NCBI GenBank assembly: GCA_963724665.1
Contig: CAVRVH010000012.1
Span: 1,054,001-1,118,000 of the forward strand
Length of the DNA: 64,000 nucleotides
Origin: DASUPK01 sp963724665
Lineage (GTDB): Bacteria > Actinomycetota > Thermoleophilia > Solirubrobacterales > 70-9
Reading direction: 5' to 3'
Under the pieces are notes generated by a model that worked only from the letters and a program-made list of their open reading frames with translations, was not told the DNA's origin and ran no database searches. Position numbers and translations under genes: made by a program. Position 1 is the stretch's first letter. Each line of letters starts with the position of its first letter. This document shows positions 1 through 11,346 of this stretch, piece by piece.

Positions 1-2
1 AG

Positions 3-521
3 GATCGCCACCCCTGGCTGCGCTTCGAGAAGGACTTCTTCGCCGCGATGATCGACGACGGTATGCCCGTGCTGGCGGTGTGTCTGGGCAGCCAGGTGCT
101 CGCAGAGGCCGCGGGCGGCATGGCCCGCCGTGCCAGCGAGCCCGAGATCGGCTGGCACCCCGTCGAGGTGACCGACGAGGGGAGGGCGGACCCCGTGATC
201 GGGCCGATGGCGCCGAGCTTCGAGGCCTTCCAGTGGCACAGCTACGAGGCGCTGCTGCCGGAGGGTGCGGCGATCCTCGCCCGCAGCCCTGTCTGCACGC
301 AGGCCTATCGCGTCGGTGAGGTGGCCTGGGGAATCCAGTTCCATGCTGAGGTCACGGCCGCGGACGCGGCCAAGTGGACCGCCGAGTACCGCATCGACGA
401 GGACGCCGTGCGGATCGGGGTGGACCCGGAGGCTCTCGGGGAACAGACCGGCGAGAAGATTGACTGCTGGAACCGGCTAGGTCGCGAGCTCTGCGGCCGA
501 TTCCTGGAAACGATCGCCTAG
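3..521 (+). CDS. Class I glutamine amidotransferase domain protein (5' end outside window)
   Basis: The reading frame is open from the left edge, so the N-terminus is missing. The visible part has the class I amidotransferase layout: the nucleophile elbow VCLGSQ around residue 27 of the visible protein and the catalytic histidine in WGIQFHAEV about 85 residues later. Such proteins hydrolyse glutamine or gamma-glutamyl amides. This copy resembles the stand-alone GuaA-like group rather than the PuuD group. It sits near a glutamine synthetase-like ligase and an aldehyde dehydrogenase, so a role in gamma-glutamyl amine metabolism is plausible, but that is inference. The family assignment is secure and the substrate is unknown. 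Confidence 0.85.
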   Translation, partial: DRHPWLRFEKDFFAAMIDDGMPVLAVCLGSQVLAEAAGGMARRASEPEIGWHPVEVTDEGRADPVIGPMAPSFEAFQWHSYEALLPEGAAILARSPVCTQAYRVGEVAWGIQFHAEVTAADAAKWTAEYRIDEDAVRIGVDPEALGEQTGEKIDCWNRLGRELCGRFLETIA

Positions 522-540
522 CTAGGATCGGGCGCGCGAG

Positions 541-720
541 GTGCTCGCCGGGTTCATCGCCGGTCGGAAGGGCATCCCGAAAGCCCAGGTCGAACCGCTC
601 GCGGAGTTCCTGCGAGCCGGTGGGGCCGGGCTGGCGCTCTGGTCGCTCGACCACCCGGAGGTCTCGCGGGCGACCCTGGTCACCACCGCGACCCGCGTGC
701 TCGCCGCTATTCGGGTGTGA
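541..720 (+). pseudogene. Possible C-terminal remnant of a TetR-type regulator
   Basis: A 59-codon frame starts at a GTG shortly after the amidotransferase stop and ends in TGA at 718-720, overlapping the 3' end of the convergent SDR gene. It contains FLRAGGAGLALWSLDHPEVS and ATRVLAAI, which read like the last helices of a TetR ligand-binding domain. No helix-turn-helix precedes it and no ribosome binding site is evident. It is either a decayed 3' fragment or a small protein of unknown role. The assignment rests on pattern memory only. Confidence 0.3.
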
Positions 721-1450
721 CGTACGCGCCGGAGAGGCCGCCGTCGACCAGGAACGTCGAGGCGGTCACGTAGGAGCTTTCGTCGCTCGCCAGGAAGAGC
801 GCGCCCTGCGCGATCTCCCTCGCCTCGGCGAAGCGGCCCATCGGCAGGTGGATCATCCGCCGCGCGGCCTTCTCCGGGTCCTTGGCGAACAGCTCCTGAA
901 GCAGCGGCGTATTGACGGGTCCGGGGCAGAGTGCGTTGACCCGGACGCCCTGCTTGCCGAACTCGACCCCCAGTTCCCTGGACAGCGCGAGGACGCCGCC
1001 CTTCGACGCGGTGTAGGAGATCTGCGAGGTCGCCGCGCCCATCACCGCGACGAACGAAGCGGTGTTGATGACGGAGCCGCCGCCGGACTCGAGCAGGTGG
1101 GGGATGCCGTGCTTGCAGCAGAGGAAGACCGACTTCAGGTTGACGTCCTGGACGCGCTGCCACGCCTCGAGCGATGTGTCGAGCACGGAAACGTCGTCGT
1201 CGGGGCTGATGCCGGCGTTGTTGAAGAGGACGTCGATTCGCCCCATCTCCTCGGCGACCTTGGCGTACATCTCGCGGACCGAGTCCTCATCGGCCACGTC
1301 GGCCTGCAGGGCCAGCTCGCCCTCGGCTCCCTCCGCCAGGTCGACACCCACCACGCGCGCGCCCTCGCCGGCGAACAGCCGCGCGGTCTCGGCGCCGATC
1401 CCGCTCGCTGCTCCGGTGATCACGCAGACCTTCCCGTCGAGTCGGCCCAT
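707..1450 (-). CDS. Short-chain dehydrogenase/reductase (SDR)
   Basis: This 247-residue protein has classical SDR features: the cofactor motif TGAASGIG near residue 14, NNAG around residue 85, the catalytic Tyr-x3-Lys in YTASKGG near residue 150, and the C-terminal LVDGG loop. An acidic residue at the end of beta-2 (VGVDLAEG) favours NAD over NADP. It follows the aldehyde dehydrogenase with a one-base TGATG overlap, so the two are almost certainly co-transcribed and translationally coupled. The likely role is oxidation of an alcohol or hydroxyacyl intermediate in the same catabolic route. The substrate cannot be read from the sequence. Confidence 0.92.
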   Translation of the reverse strand: MGRLDGKVCVITGAASGIGAETARLFAGEGARVVGVDLAEGAEGELALQADVADEDSVREMYAKVAEEMGRIDVLFNNAGISPDDDVSVLDTSLEAWQRVQDVNLKSVFLCCKHGIPHLLESGGGSVINTASFVAVMGAATSQISYTASKGGVLALSRELGVEFGKQGVRVNALCPGPVNTPLLQELFAKDPEKAARRMIHLPMGRFAEAREIAQGALFLASDESSYVTASTFLVDGGLSGAYVTPE

Positions 1451-2823
1451 CAGCCCTCCGTCGCGTAGTAGACGTTCTTGATCTCGCTGTAGGCCTCGAG
1501 CGCGTCGGGGCCGAGCTCGCGCCCGACTCCGGACTGCTTGTATCCGCCGAACGGGGTGGAGACCCGGACCGACGTGTTCGAGTTGATCGAGACCACGCCG
1601 GTCTCGATCGCCCGCGCCACTCGCAGCGCCTTCGCGCCGTCCCGCGTCCACACCGAGCCCGACAGTCCGTAGATCGTGTCGTTGGCGATTCGGATGGCCT
1701 CGGACTCGTCCTCGAAGGGGATCACGCAGGCCACCGGGCCGAAGATCTCCTCGCGCGCCGGGCGATCGTCGTTGGAGACGGGGGCGAGCACCGTGGGTGG
1801 GAACCAGTAGCCGGCCCCGTCGGGCGCCGAGCCGCGGAACGCCACCGGCGCGTCGCCGTTGACGTAGGAGGAGACCGTCTCCAGCTGGTCGGCCGAGATC
1901 ACCGGCCCCATGTCGGTCGACTCGTCGAGAGGGTCACCGACCTTGATCGAGGTGACGGCCTTCTCCAGGGCGGACATGAAGTCGTCCATCGCGGAGCGCT
2001 CGACCAGGATGCGAGAGCGGGCGCAGCAGTCCTGGCCTGCGTTGCCGAAGACGGCGAGCGGCGCCGAGGCGGCCGCGGACTCGAGGTCGGAATCCGCGAA
2101 GATCACGTTGGCCGACTTGCCGCCGAGCTCCAGGGTGACCCGCTTGATGGTGGCGGCGGCGCCCTCGGCGATGCCTCGCCCAACCTCCGTCGAGCCGGTG
2201 AAGGCGACCTTGGCGACGTCGGGATGCTCCACGATGCGCTGGCCGCAGACGCTGCCCTTGCCCGGGACGACGTTGAGCACCCCCTCCGGCACGCCCGCCT
2301 CCAGCGCGATCTTCTCGAGCTCGACCGCAGTGAGCGGGGTCAGCTCAGCCGGCTTCAGCACGATCGTGTTGCCGGCGGCGAGCGCCGGCGCGACCTTCCA
2401 GGAGGCGATGGTGAGCGGGAAATTCCAGGGCGTGATCAGCCCGACGACGCCGAGCGGCTCGCGGAAGGTCATGTCCACGCCGCCCGCGACGGGAATCGTC
2501 TTGCCGGTGAGTCGCTCCGGAGCGCCCGCGTAGTAGCGGAAGGTCTCGACGACCATGCCCATCTCGCCCCGGGCGTCGGAGATCGGCTTGCCGGCGTTGC
2601 GCGCCTCGAGCCGAGCAAGGTCCTCCTGGCGCTCGGCGATCGCATCGGCGAGGTCGTGGAGGAGCGCCGAGCGGGCGGCGGGGTCCATCGCGCGCCATCC
2701 GGGGAACGCCTCGCGGGCGCGCGCGATCGCGGCGTCGGTCTCCTCCTTGCCGGCGCGGGGGATCTCCGCCATCACCTCCGCGGTGGCAGGCTCGATCACC
2801 CGGATCGCTTCCTTGCTCGCCAT
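1450..2823 (-). CDS. NAD(P)-dependent aldehyde dehydrogenase
   Basis: The 457-residue protein has the full ALDH fold signature: PWNFPL and KPAE cofactor-site segments, the general base Glu in LELGGKSANV, and the catalytic cysteine in NAGQDCCARSR. The family usually runs 470-500 residues, so it is slightly compact at the N-terminus. It is the first gene of a minus-strand operon with the SDR and is transcribed divergently from the glutamine synthetase-like gene, with under 100 bases between the starts. That arrangement fits oxidation of gamma-glutamyl-aminoaldehydes (PuuC-like) or related aminoaldehydes, which is inference from context. Betaine aldehyde or succinate semialdehyde are alternative substrates. 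Confidence 0.92.
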   Translation of the reverse strand: MASKEAIRVIEPATAEVMAEIPRAGKEETDAAIARAREAFPGWRAMDPAARSALLHDLADAIAERQEDLARLEARNAGKPISDARGEMGMVVETFRYYAGAPERLTGKTIPVAGGVDMTFREPLGVVGLITPWNFPLTIASWKVAPALAAGNTIVLKPAELTPLTAVELEKIALEAGVPEGVLNVVPGKGSVCGQRIVEHPDVAKVAFTGSTEVGRGIAEGAAATIKRVTLELGGKSANVIFADSDLESAAASAPLAVFGNAGQDCCARSRILVERSAMDDFMSALEKAVTSIKVGDPLDESTDMGPVISADQLETVSSYVNGDAPVAFRGSAPDGAGYWFPPTVLAPVSNDDRPAREEIFGPVACVIPFEDESEAIRIANDTIYGLSGSVWTRDGAKALRVARAIETGVVSINSNTSVRVSTPFGGYKQSGVGRELGPDALEAYSEIKNVYYATEG

Positions 2824-2913
2824 GCAGCGACGATATAGGGTCCGTGCGTGGCGTCAGGGGAGAAGAGCAAGGAAGCTGCCCCCCGACCCGGTGGCCCCGG
2901 TGGCACCCGAGGC

Positions 2914-4264
2914 ATGCTCACGCTCGACGAGCTGAAGAAGGCGCGGCGACGACGGGACGATCGACACGATCGTCACCGCCTTCACCGACATGCAGGGCCG
3001 CCTCTTCGGCAAGCGGATCGAGATCGAGTACTTCCTCGACGAGGTGGTCGGCCACGGGGTCGAGGGCTGCAACTACCTGCTCGCGCTCGACATGGACATG
3101 GAGCCGCTCCCCGGGTATGAGATGGCCAACTGGGAGGACGGCTACGGCGACTTCGGGATCGAGCCTGACATGTCGACGCTGCGGGTGATCCCCTGGCTCG
3201 ACCGCACGGCGCTGGTGCTCGCGGACGTCGTCAACGAGGACGGCAGTCCCGTGGTGGCCTCGCCCCGGCAGATCCTGATCGCCCAGTACGAGCGCGCCCG
3301 CGAGATGGGCTTCACGCCGTACGCGGCCTCCGAGCTCGAGTTCTACCTCTACAAGGAGAGCTACGCCGAGGCCTGGGAGAAGGACTTCAAGAACCTCACC
3401 CCGACCATCCCGTACATCCTCGATTACCACATCCTCGCCACCACGATGGATGAGGCTTACCTGGGACAGATCCGCCGCGGCATGCACAACGCCGGCATCC
3501 CTGTCGAGTTCTCGAAGGGCGAGGCCTGGTATGGCCAGCACGAGGTCAACTTCCGCTACGCGGACGCGGTCACCGCGGCGGACCGCCACACGATCTACAA
3601 GAACGGGGTCAAGGAGATCGCCTTCCTCAACGACATCTCGGCGACCTTCATGGCGAAGCCATCGGAGAACGACATCGGAAGCTCCTGCCACGTTCATCAG
3701 AGCCTGGTGGACGACGATGGCAAGAGCGTCTTCGTCGACGGCAAGGGCGAGGAGACGGACGCCTTCATGCATTTCATCGGCGGGATGCGGAACCACATCC
3801 GCGAGCTGGCGCTGTTCGTGGCGCCCGCGATCAACTCATACAAGCGCTACGCGGCGGAGAGCTGGGCTCCCACCTCCGTTTCGTGGGGCCGGGACAACCG
3901 CACCTGCGGCTTCCGCGTCGTCGGCCACGGGCAGTCACGCCGGGTCGAGTGCCGGATCCCGGGCGCCGACGCCAACCCCTACCTGGCGATGGCCGCGCTG
4001 CTCGCCGCCGGCCTGGACGGAATCGAGAACAAGACGGATCCCGGCCCGGAGCTGAAGGGCAACGCCTACGAGGCCGGCGAGGCCGAGGCGTTTCCTTCGT
4101 CACTCCGCGAGGCGGTCGGCCAGTGGGAGAAGTCAGATTTCGCGAAGCAGGCGTTCGGCGATGCCGTCCACAGGCACTACCTGAACTACGGGCAGCTCGA
4201 GCAGGGCCTGTTCGACAAGGTCGTGACGGACTACGAGCGGCGCCGCATGTTCGAGCGCGGCTAG
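2914..4264 (+). CDS. Glutamine synthetase-like gamma-glutamyl ligase, frameshifted near the start
   Basis: The main frame encodes glutamine synthetase catalytic motifs: GSSCHVHQSL for the metal/ATP site, WGRDNRTCGFRVVG for the ATP-binding region, and RVECRIPGADANPYLA. The class resembles GlnT/PuuA-type ligases that glutamylate amines such as polyamines, ethanolamine or isopropylamine. The first in-frame ATG at 2990 would remove part of the N-domain. The preceding stretch LTLDELKKA is in another frame and joins to DGTIDTIVTAFTDMQGR if one extra C near 2947 is removed, giving a start at ATG 2914 or GTG 2848. I treat the indel as a likely sequence error. Divergence from the aldehyde dehydrogenase supports a shared amine catabolic pathway. 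Confidence 0.88.
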
Positions 4265-4293
4265 CCGCCCCCGCCGCCCTAAACTCGCTGCAA

Positions 4294-5730
4294 ATGGAGA
4301 TCAGGACTCCGCTCCTTCTCCGTGAGCCGCCTCGCTCACGGGCCCTCGGGCTCGCCGTCGCAATTGGATCCGTCGCGCTCTGCACCCTGGCGATCTACCC
4401 GCTGAAGACCATCGCGCCGGCCGTCTCGCTCGGCGTCGTCTACCTGCTGGCCGTGATCGGTGTCTCGATCTACTGGGGCCTGCGCCTTGGCCTATTGACC
4501 GCATTTGCGAGCGCGGCGGCGTTCAACTTCTTCCACCTACCCCCGACCGGGCAGTTCACCATCGCCGACTCGCGGAACTGGGTGGCGCTCGCTGCCTTCT
4601 TCGTCACCGCGGCGATCGCAGGCACCCTGGCCGAACTGGCCCGAAGCCGTGCCCAGGAGGCGGACGCGCGGAGACGCGAGGCCGACTTGATGGCCGAGCT
4701 TGCACGCACCCTCCTCGGCGGCCCCAATCTCGAGGCATCGTTACCCGTTGCCGCAGAGAGAATCGCACGTGCGCTCGACCTGCCCTCGGCGGCCCTGCAG
4801 CGCGGCGAGGCCACGGACAACCCGGGAAGGCTGTCGCTGGCCTTGACGCATGGTGGATACCGGCTCGGCACGCTGGTGGTCCCGGCGGGCATCGACCCTG
4901 AAAACCTCCGCCGCCTCGAGGATCGGTTGCTCCCCGGCCTCGAGGGGCTGCTCGCCGCCGCGATCGATCGTGGGGAGTTGCTCAGGGCGACCGTGGAGAC
5001 TGAGGCCCTTCGCCGCAGCGACGAGATCAAGACCGCCCTGCTCCGGACGGTCTCGCACGATCTTCGGACCCCGATCACGGCGATCCGGGCGGCCGCGGAA
5101 GCGCTCACGTCCCCGACGATCGACGATGTGGACAGGATGGAGTTGCGCGAGGCGATCATCGATGACTCCGATCGACTCGCCGCTCTGGTCGACAACCTGC
5201 TCGATCTCTCGCGACTGCGCACGGGCCGGGCGGAGCCTTCCCAGGACTGGGTTTCGATCGGCGAGGTCGTCGAGGCGGCGGTTGACGACCTGGACATCGA
5301 CTCGGACCTTTTCAAGCTCTCGATCGACGACCGCCTGCCGTTCGTCAGGGCTGACGCCGCCCAGCTCGAGCGGGTCTTCGTCAACCTGCTCTCCAACGCC
5401 GCCAGGTACTCGGGCGGTGAGCAGGTGTCCGTCCGCGCACGCGAGGTGTCGGGCAGGATCGTGATCCGGGTGGTGGATCGCGGCCCCGGAATCCCGGATC
5501 GCGATCTAGAGCGAATCTTCGAGGCGTTCTATCAGGGGCCCAACGATCCCTCGCACACCGGCGCGGGCCTCGGGCTGGCGATCGTCAAGGGATTCGTCGA
5601 GGCAAACGGCGGGCAGGTCTCGGTTGAATCGCTCCCGGGCCAGGGCACGACCTTCGTGCTCGAGTTCCCACTGGGAGCGACCGCGGACGAGCCCCCCGAG
5701 CCGGTGTCTCCGACGCCAGCCGGGCGATGA
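4294..5730 (+). CDS. kdpD: KdpD-type sensor histidine kinase lacking the N-terminal KdpD/Usp domains
   Basis: The 478-residue protein starts directly with the KdpD membrane module (four hydrophobic segments, residues 15-110, including FNFFHLPPTGQF). A GAF-like region, a phosphoacceptor box TVSHDLRTPITAIRAAAEAL and the ATPase N, G1 and G2 boxes (NLLSNAARYS, DRGPGIPD, GAGLGLAIVKG) follow. This is the C-terminal half of E. coli KdpD, whose full length is about 890 residues. The missing N-terminal half is encoded separately at 11849-13021. The stop overlaps the start of kdpE by ATGA, so the pair is translationally coupled. It should autophosphorylate and control KdpE; how it receives the K+ or turgor signal without its own N-domain is open. 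Confidence 0.9.
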   Translation: MEIRTPLLLREPPRSRALGLAVAIGSVALCTLAIYPLKTIAPAVSLGVVYLLAVIGVSIYWGLRLGLLTAFASAAAFNFFHLPPTGQFTIADSRNWVALAAFFVTAAIAGTLAELARSRAQEADARRREADLMAELARTLLGGPNLEASLPVAAERIARALDLPSAALQRGEATDNPGRLSLALTHGGYRLGTLVVPAGIDPENLRRLEDRLLPGLEGLLAAAIDRGELLRATVETEALRRSDEIKTALLRTVSHDLRTPITAIRAAAEALTSPTIDDVDRMELREAIIDDSDRLAALVDNLLDLSRLRTGRAEPSQDWVSIGEVVEAAVDDLDIDSDLFKLSIDDRLPFVRADAAQLERVFVNLLSNAARYSGGEQVSVRAREVSGRIVIRVVDRGPGIPDRDLERIFEAFYQGPNDPSHTGAGLGLAIVKGFVEANGGQVSVESLPGQGTTFVLEFPLGATADEPPEPVSPTPAGR

Positions 5731-6401
5731 GCCAGCGGGTCCTCGTCTGCGATGACGAGATGCAGATCCGCCGGGCGCTGCGGGTGGTGCTCAAGGATGC
5801 GGGTTTCGAGGTGGTGGAGACGGCCGACGCCGCTGAGGCACTCGATGCAGCCTCGGTGAAGCCCCCGGACGCCGCAATCATCGACCTGATCCTCCCCGAC
5901 GGGGACGGGGTCGAGGTCTGTCGCAGTATCCGCTCGTGGAGCGACATGCCCATCCTGGTCCTCTCGGCGGTTGGCGAGGAGGAGCAGAAGGTGCGGGCCC
6001 TCGAAGCCGGCGCGGACGACTACGTCACCAAGCCGTTCGGCCCCCGCGAGCTCGTCGCCCGGCTCAAGGCCGCGCTTCGCCGCGCGGGCGACGCCGCGGA
6101 TGAGCCGGCGATCGCCGTGGACGGTTTGGTGATCGACCTGGCCGCCCACACGGTCGCCCGCAACGGGGAGGAGATCCACCTCACCCCGATCGAGTTCCGG
6201 CTGCTGGAAACGCTCGCGGGCAACCGTGGCCGCCTGATGACGCACCGGGCGCTGCTCACCGATGTCTGGGGTCCGGGGTGGGAGGACGACACCCAGACCC
6301 TGCGCACGCACATCGCGAACCTGAGGCGAAAGATCGAGCCGCCGGACGGGCCGCGCTACATCCGCACGGATCCGGGTGTCGGGTACCGCTTCGAAGGCTG
6401 A
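5727..6401 (+). CDS. kdpE: Response regulator KdpE (OmpR family)
   Basis: The 224-residue protein has a receiver domain with acidic residues CDDE at the N-terminus, the phospho-acceptor Asp in IIDLILPDGDG near residue 52 and the conserved Lys in DDYVTKPFG. It is followed by an OmpR-type winged helix (LTPIEFRLLETLAGNRGRLM, then DTQTLRTHIANLRRKIEP). It overlaps the kinase gene by four bases and lies immediately upstream of the kdp structural genes. It is expected to activate the kdpFACB operon under K+ limitation. A tandem 11-base repeat at 6619-6640 is a good candidate binding site. Confidence 0.95.
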   Translation: MSQRVLVCDDEMQIRRALRVVLKDAGFEVVETADAAEALDAASVKPPDAAIIDLILPDGDGVEVCRSIRSWSDMPILVLSAVGEEEQKVRALEAGADDYVTKPFGPRELVARLKAALRRAGDAADEPAIAVDGLVIDLAAHTVARNGEEIHLTPIEFRLLETLAGNRGRLMTHRALLTDVWGPGWEDDTQTLRTHIANLRRKIEPPDGPRYIRTDPGVGYRFEG

Positions 6402-6432
6402 GTCTTTACGAAGTGGGAGGAGAATTGGCCCT

Positions 6433-6603
6433 GTGCGACTCGAAGGGCTGGTTCGGATGATCGGCGCGATCGTGCTCGGTGTGGCCGTCGCCCTGGTCTT
6501 CTATCTCGTATTCGACTCGACAGCCGGCAGCCAGGCCGCCTCGGTGATGGCAGTGCTGATCTTCATTGTCACGGCGGGAGCGTTCGGCTGGGCGTTTCGC
6601 TAG
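6433..6603 (+). CDS. Small two-helix membrane protein
   Basis: A 56-codon ORF starts at GTG 6433, with GGGAGGAG about 12 bases upstream; ATG 6457 is an alternative start. It encodes two hydrophobic segments (IGAIVLGVAVALVFYLVF and VMAVLIFIVTAGAFGWAF) separated by a short polar loop. It lies between kdpE and the kdp structural genes, but I recognise no family. It could be a regulator or assembly factor of the K+ pump, or be unrelated. The coding assignment rests on length, hydrophobicity pattern and ribosome binding site. Confidence 0.5.
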   Translation: MRLEGLVRMIGAIVLGVAVALVFYLVFDSTAGSQAASVMAVLIFIVTAGAFGWAFR

Positions 6604-6618
6604 ACCCGAGAACGGGAG

Positions 6619-6640
6619 TCTTCACAACATCTTCATGACG
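6619..6640 (+). promoter_or_regulatory. Tandem 11-base direct repeat, candidate KdpE operator
   Basis: Two abutting 11-base units read TCTTCACAACA and TCTTCATGACG, sharing TCTTCA and the AC step near the end. OmpR-family regulators typically bind two direct half-sites with 10-11 base periodicity. The site is about 50 bases upstream of the first small ORF of the kdp operon and directly follows kdpE. Assignment to KdpE is inference from position and architecture. Confidence 0.45.
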
Positions 6641-6691
6641 GCCGCCCAAACCTAAACGGGGCCTTCATGGGGCCGGGGCGATCCTCCGGTC

Positions 6692-6772
6692 ATGGACCTG
6701 ATCTCAATCGCGATCGCCCTGGTGGTGTTCGTGGCGCTCTACTTCCTGATCGACGGGCTGGACCGCGTATGA
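6692..6772 (+). CDS. 26-residue membrane peptide preceding kdpF
   Basis: A very short ORF, starting at ATG 6692, encodes one hydrophobic helix (DLISIAIALVVFVALYFLID) ending in GLDRV. Its stop overlaps the kdpF start by ATGA at 6769, which supports real translation by coupling. Similar unnamed mini-proteins ahead of kdpF are known in other bacteria from my general knowledge. A role as a Kdp complex stabiliser or regulator is possible but unproven. Confidence 0.6.
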   Translation: MDLISIAIALVVFVALYFLIDGLDRV

Positions 6773-6858
6773 GCTTCGCCGAAGGCTCCATGCTGGTCGT
6801 CTCGATCCTCCTGTTCTTCTACCTGCTCTACGCGCTGCTGCGGGGCGAGAAGCTTTGA
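6769..6858 (+). CDS. kdpF: KdpF, small stabilising subunit of the Kdp K+ pump
   Basis: The 29-residue product has a single transmembrane helix (MLVVSILLFFYLLYALLRGE) with the typical KdpF ending YALLRGEKL. In E. coli KdpF stabilises the KdpFABC complex in the membrane. It starts within the stop of the preceding mini-gene, and its own stop TGA overlaps the TTG start of kdpA. The tight overlaps at both ends indicate one translationally coupled operon. It is too short for most gene finders. Confidence 0.85.
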   Translation: MSFAEGSMLVVSILLFFYLLYALLRGEKL

Positions 6859-8621
6859 CCTTCAACGGCTGGTTGCAGCTGGCGATCTATGTCGCCGTTC
6901 TCACCGCACTCGTGCCGCTCCTGGGCGGATACATGGCGCGGGTCTACCAGGGCGAGCGCATCTTCCTCGAGCGGCCGCTCGGTTGGCTCGAGCGGCTGAT
7001 CTACCGCGTGCTGGGACCCTCGGCGCGCACCGAGCAGGACTGGAAGGCCTACGGCAAGACGACGGTGGTCTTCAGCTTCGTCTTCTTCCTCGTCCTGTAT
7101 CTAATCCTGCGCACGCAGAACATCCAGCCGTTCAACCCGGAGGGATTCCGCTCGGCGCCGTGGGACGTGACGTTCAACACCACGTCCTCGTTCATCACGA
7201 ACACGAACTGGCAGTACTACGGCGGCGAGACGACGATGACGTACTTCTCGCAGATGGCCGGCCTCGCCGTCCAGAACTTCGTCTCGGCGGCGGTCGGCAT
7301 GGCCGTGCTCGCGGCCGTGATCCGGGGCTTCGCCAGCCGCGGCGTCAAGGAGCTCGGCAACTTCTGGCGGGACGTCACCCGCACGCTGCTGTACATCCTG
7401 CTGCCGCTGGCGGCGATCGGGACGCTGATCCTGGTCTCCCAGGGCGTGATTCAGTCGCTGAGCGGCTACGTCACCATTCACGGACTCGGCGGCCTCGACC
7501 AGACGCTCGCCATGGGCCCCGCCGCCTCGCAGATCGCGATCAAGCAGCTCGGTACCAACGGAGGCGGCTTCTTCAACGTCAACAGCGCGATGCCGTTCGA
7601 GAACCCGACCCAGTTCTCGAACTTCGTAGAGGCGATCTTCATCCTCCTGATTCCCGCCGCCGCGACGGCTCAGTACGGCCGCATGGTCGGCAACCGCCGG
7701 CAGGGCTGGGCGCTCTACGCCACCATGCTCGTCTTCATGGTCGGCCTGTTCGGCGTCGCCTATGCCGCGGAGCAACACGGCTCCCCGGCTCAGCACATCG
7801 CCGGCGAGAACACCGCGGCGGCCACGGGCACAACCGGCGGCAACCTGGAGGGCAAGGAGCAGCGCAACGGGATCGCCGACAGCGCCGAGTGGACGAACGT
7901 AACCACCGACGCCTCCAACGGCTCCGTCAACGCGGCCCACGACTCCTACACGGGTTTCGGCGGCCTCGTCCCCCTGACGAACATGATGACCGGGGAGGTG
8001 ATCTTCGGCGGGGTCGGCTCGGGCTTGTACGGAATGCTCATGACCGTTCTGCTTGCCGTGTTCATAGCCGGGCTGATGGTGGGCAGAACGCCCGAGTACC
8101 TCGGGAAGAAGGTCGAATCCCGTGAGGTGAAGCTGGTCCTGATCGGCCTGCTCTTCACCCCGATGGTCGCGCTGATCGCCGCCGGGATCGCGATCTCGAG
8201 CAAGTACGGCGCGCCCTCGATCTACAACCCTGGCCCCCAGGGGTTCTCCGAGACGCTCTACGCCTACGTCTCGCAGGCCAACAACAACGGCTCCGCCTTT
8301 GCCGGCTACACGGGCTTCGTGCAGCCGAACGCCCCGGGCAACTTCGGCTCGTACGGAATCACGTTCGCCGACATCCTCGGTGGGCTCTCGATGCTGACGG
8401 CGCGATTCGTCCCGCTGCTCTCCGCCCTGGCCATCGCCGGATCGCTCTCGGTCAAGCGCGTCGTCCCCGCCGGCCCCGGCACCTTCCGGACGGACAACGC
8501 GACCTTCGTGATCCTGCTGCTCTCGGTGATCGTGATCGTCGCCGCCCTCACCTTCTTCCCCGCAGTCCTGCTCGGCCCGGTGGTCCAGGGCCTGACCAAC
8601 CAGCTCGGATTCCCCACCTAG
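6855..8621 (+). CDS. kdpA: KdpA, K+-selective channel subunit of the Kdp ATPase
   Basis: The protein is 588 residues, close to the family norm of about 560, with roughly ten membrane helices. The conserved filter-region segment QLGTNGGGFFNVNSAMPFEN is present near residue 235, with a canonical His replaced by Met in SAMPFEN. A TTG start at 6855 overlaps the kdpF stop. KdpA forms the K+ entry pathway of the P-type pump encoded with kdpB, kdpC and kdpF here. A low-complexity Gly/Thr/Ala insertion around residues 310-350 (GENTAAATGTTGGNLEG) probably lies in an external loop. Confidence 0.96.
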   Translation: MTFNGWLQLAIYVAVLTALVPLLGGYMARVYQGERIFLERPLGWLERLIYRVLGPSARTEQDWKAYGKTTVVFSFVFFLVLYLILRTQNIQPFNPEGFRSAPWDVTFNTTSSFITNTNWQYYGGETTMTYFSQMAGLAVQNFVSAAVGMAVLAAVIRGFASRGVKELGNFWRDVTRTLLYILLPLAAIGTLILVSQGVIQSLSGYVTIHGLGGLDQTLAMGPAASQIAIKQLGTNGGGFFNVNSAMPFENPTQFSNFVEAIFILLIPAAATAQYGRMVGNRRQGWALYATMLVFMVGLFGVAYAAEQHGSPAQHIAGENTAAATGTTGGNLEGKEQRNGIADSAEWTNVTTDASNGSVNAAHDSYTGFGGLVPLTNMMTGEVIFGGVGSGLYGMLMTVLLAVFIAGLMVGRTPEYLGKKVESREVKLVLIGLLFTPMVALIAAGIAISSKYGAPSIYNPGPQGFSETLYAYVSQANNNGSAFAGYTGFVQPNAPGNFGSYGITFADILGGLSMLTARFVPLLSALAIAGSLSVKRVVPAGPGTFRTDNATFVILLLSVIVIVAALTFFPAVLLGPVVQGLTNQLGFPT

Positions 8622-8630
8622 GACTCAGCC

Positions 8631-9274
8631 ATGCGTAGAGACATCACAGCCTCGATCATCGCCGCGGTCGCGTTCACGCTGATCTTCGGCCTCGCCTACC
8701 CGCTGATCGCCACCGGTGTTTCGCAGGTGCTGTTCCCGAACAAGTCGGACGGCAGCCAGGTGACGCTGAACGGCAAGGTCGTCGGCTCGAAGCTGATTGG
8801 GCAGAGCTTCGACATCCGCCGGCCGAACGACAACTCGAAGAAGCCGAAGTACGCGAAGAAGCAGATCAAGTCGCCTAACCCGCGCTACTTCCAGCCGCGG
8901 CCGTCGGTGACCACGTACAGCCCGGACGTCACCTACTTCAACAACCTGGGCCCGAACGACAAGGCCCTGATGCAGCAGTTCAAGGGCTACATCCAGGCCT
9001 ACCTGGCGCTCGAGAGGCCCTACGACCCAGGGCTCACCCGGAGGGATATCCCGGTTGACGCAGTGACCACCTCGGCCTCGGGCGTCGACCCGCACATCTC
9101 ACAGGCGAACGCCCGGATCCAGGCTCACCGGATCTCGAAGGTGCGCGGGATCCCGCTCGACCGGGTGAACCAGCTGATCGACGACAACACCGACGGGCGC
9201 GCACTCGGCGTCCTCGGCGAGCCAGGAGTGAACGTGCTCGAGCTCAACATCGCCCTCGATAAGGAGTCCCCGCA

Positions 9275-9278
<4 letters not shown>
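8631..9278 (+). CDS. kdpC: KdpC subunit of the Kdp ATPase
   Basis: The 215-residue protein starts with one transmembrane helix (ASIIAAVAFTLIFGLAYPLI), followed by a soluble domain with the KdpC hallmarks GSKLIGQSF near residue 53, YFQPRPS, and a C-terminal ARIQAHRISKVRGIPLDRVN segment ending in GVNVLELNIAL. KdpC stabilises the complex and affects K+ affinity. It lies between kdpA and kdpB, whereas the usual order puts kdpC last. The stop overlaps the kdpB start by four bases. Confidence 0.95.
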
Positions 9279-11345
<2,067 letters not shown>

Positions 11346-11346
11346 G

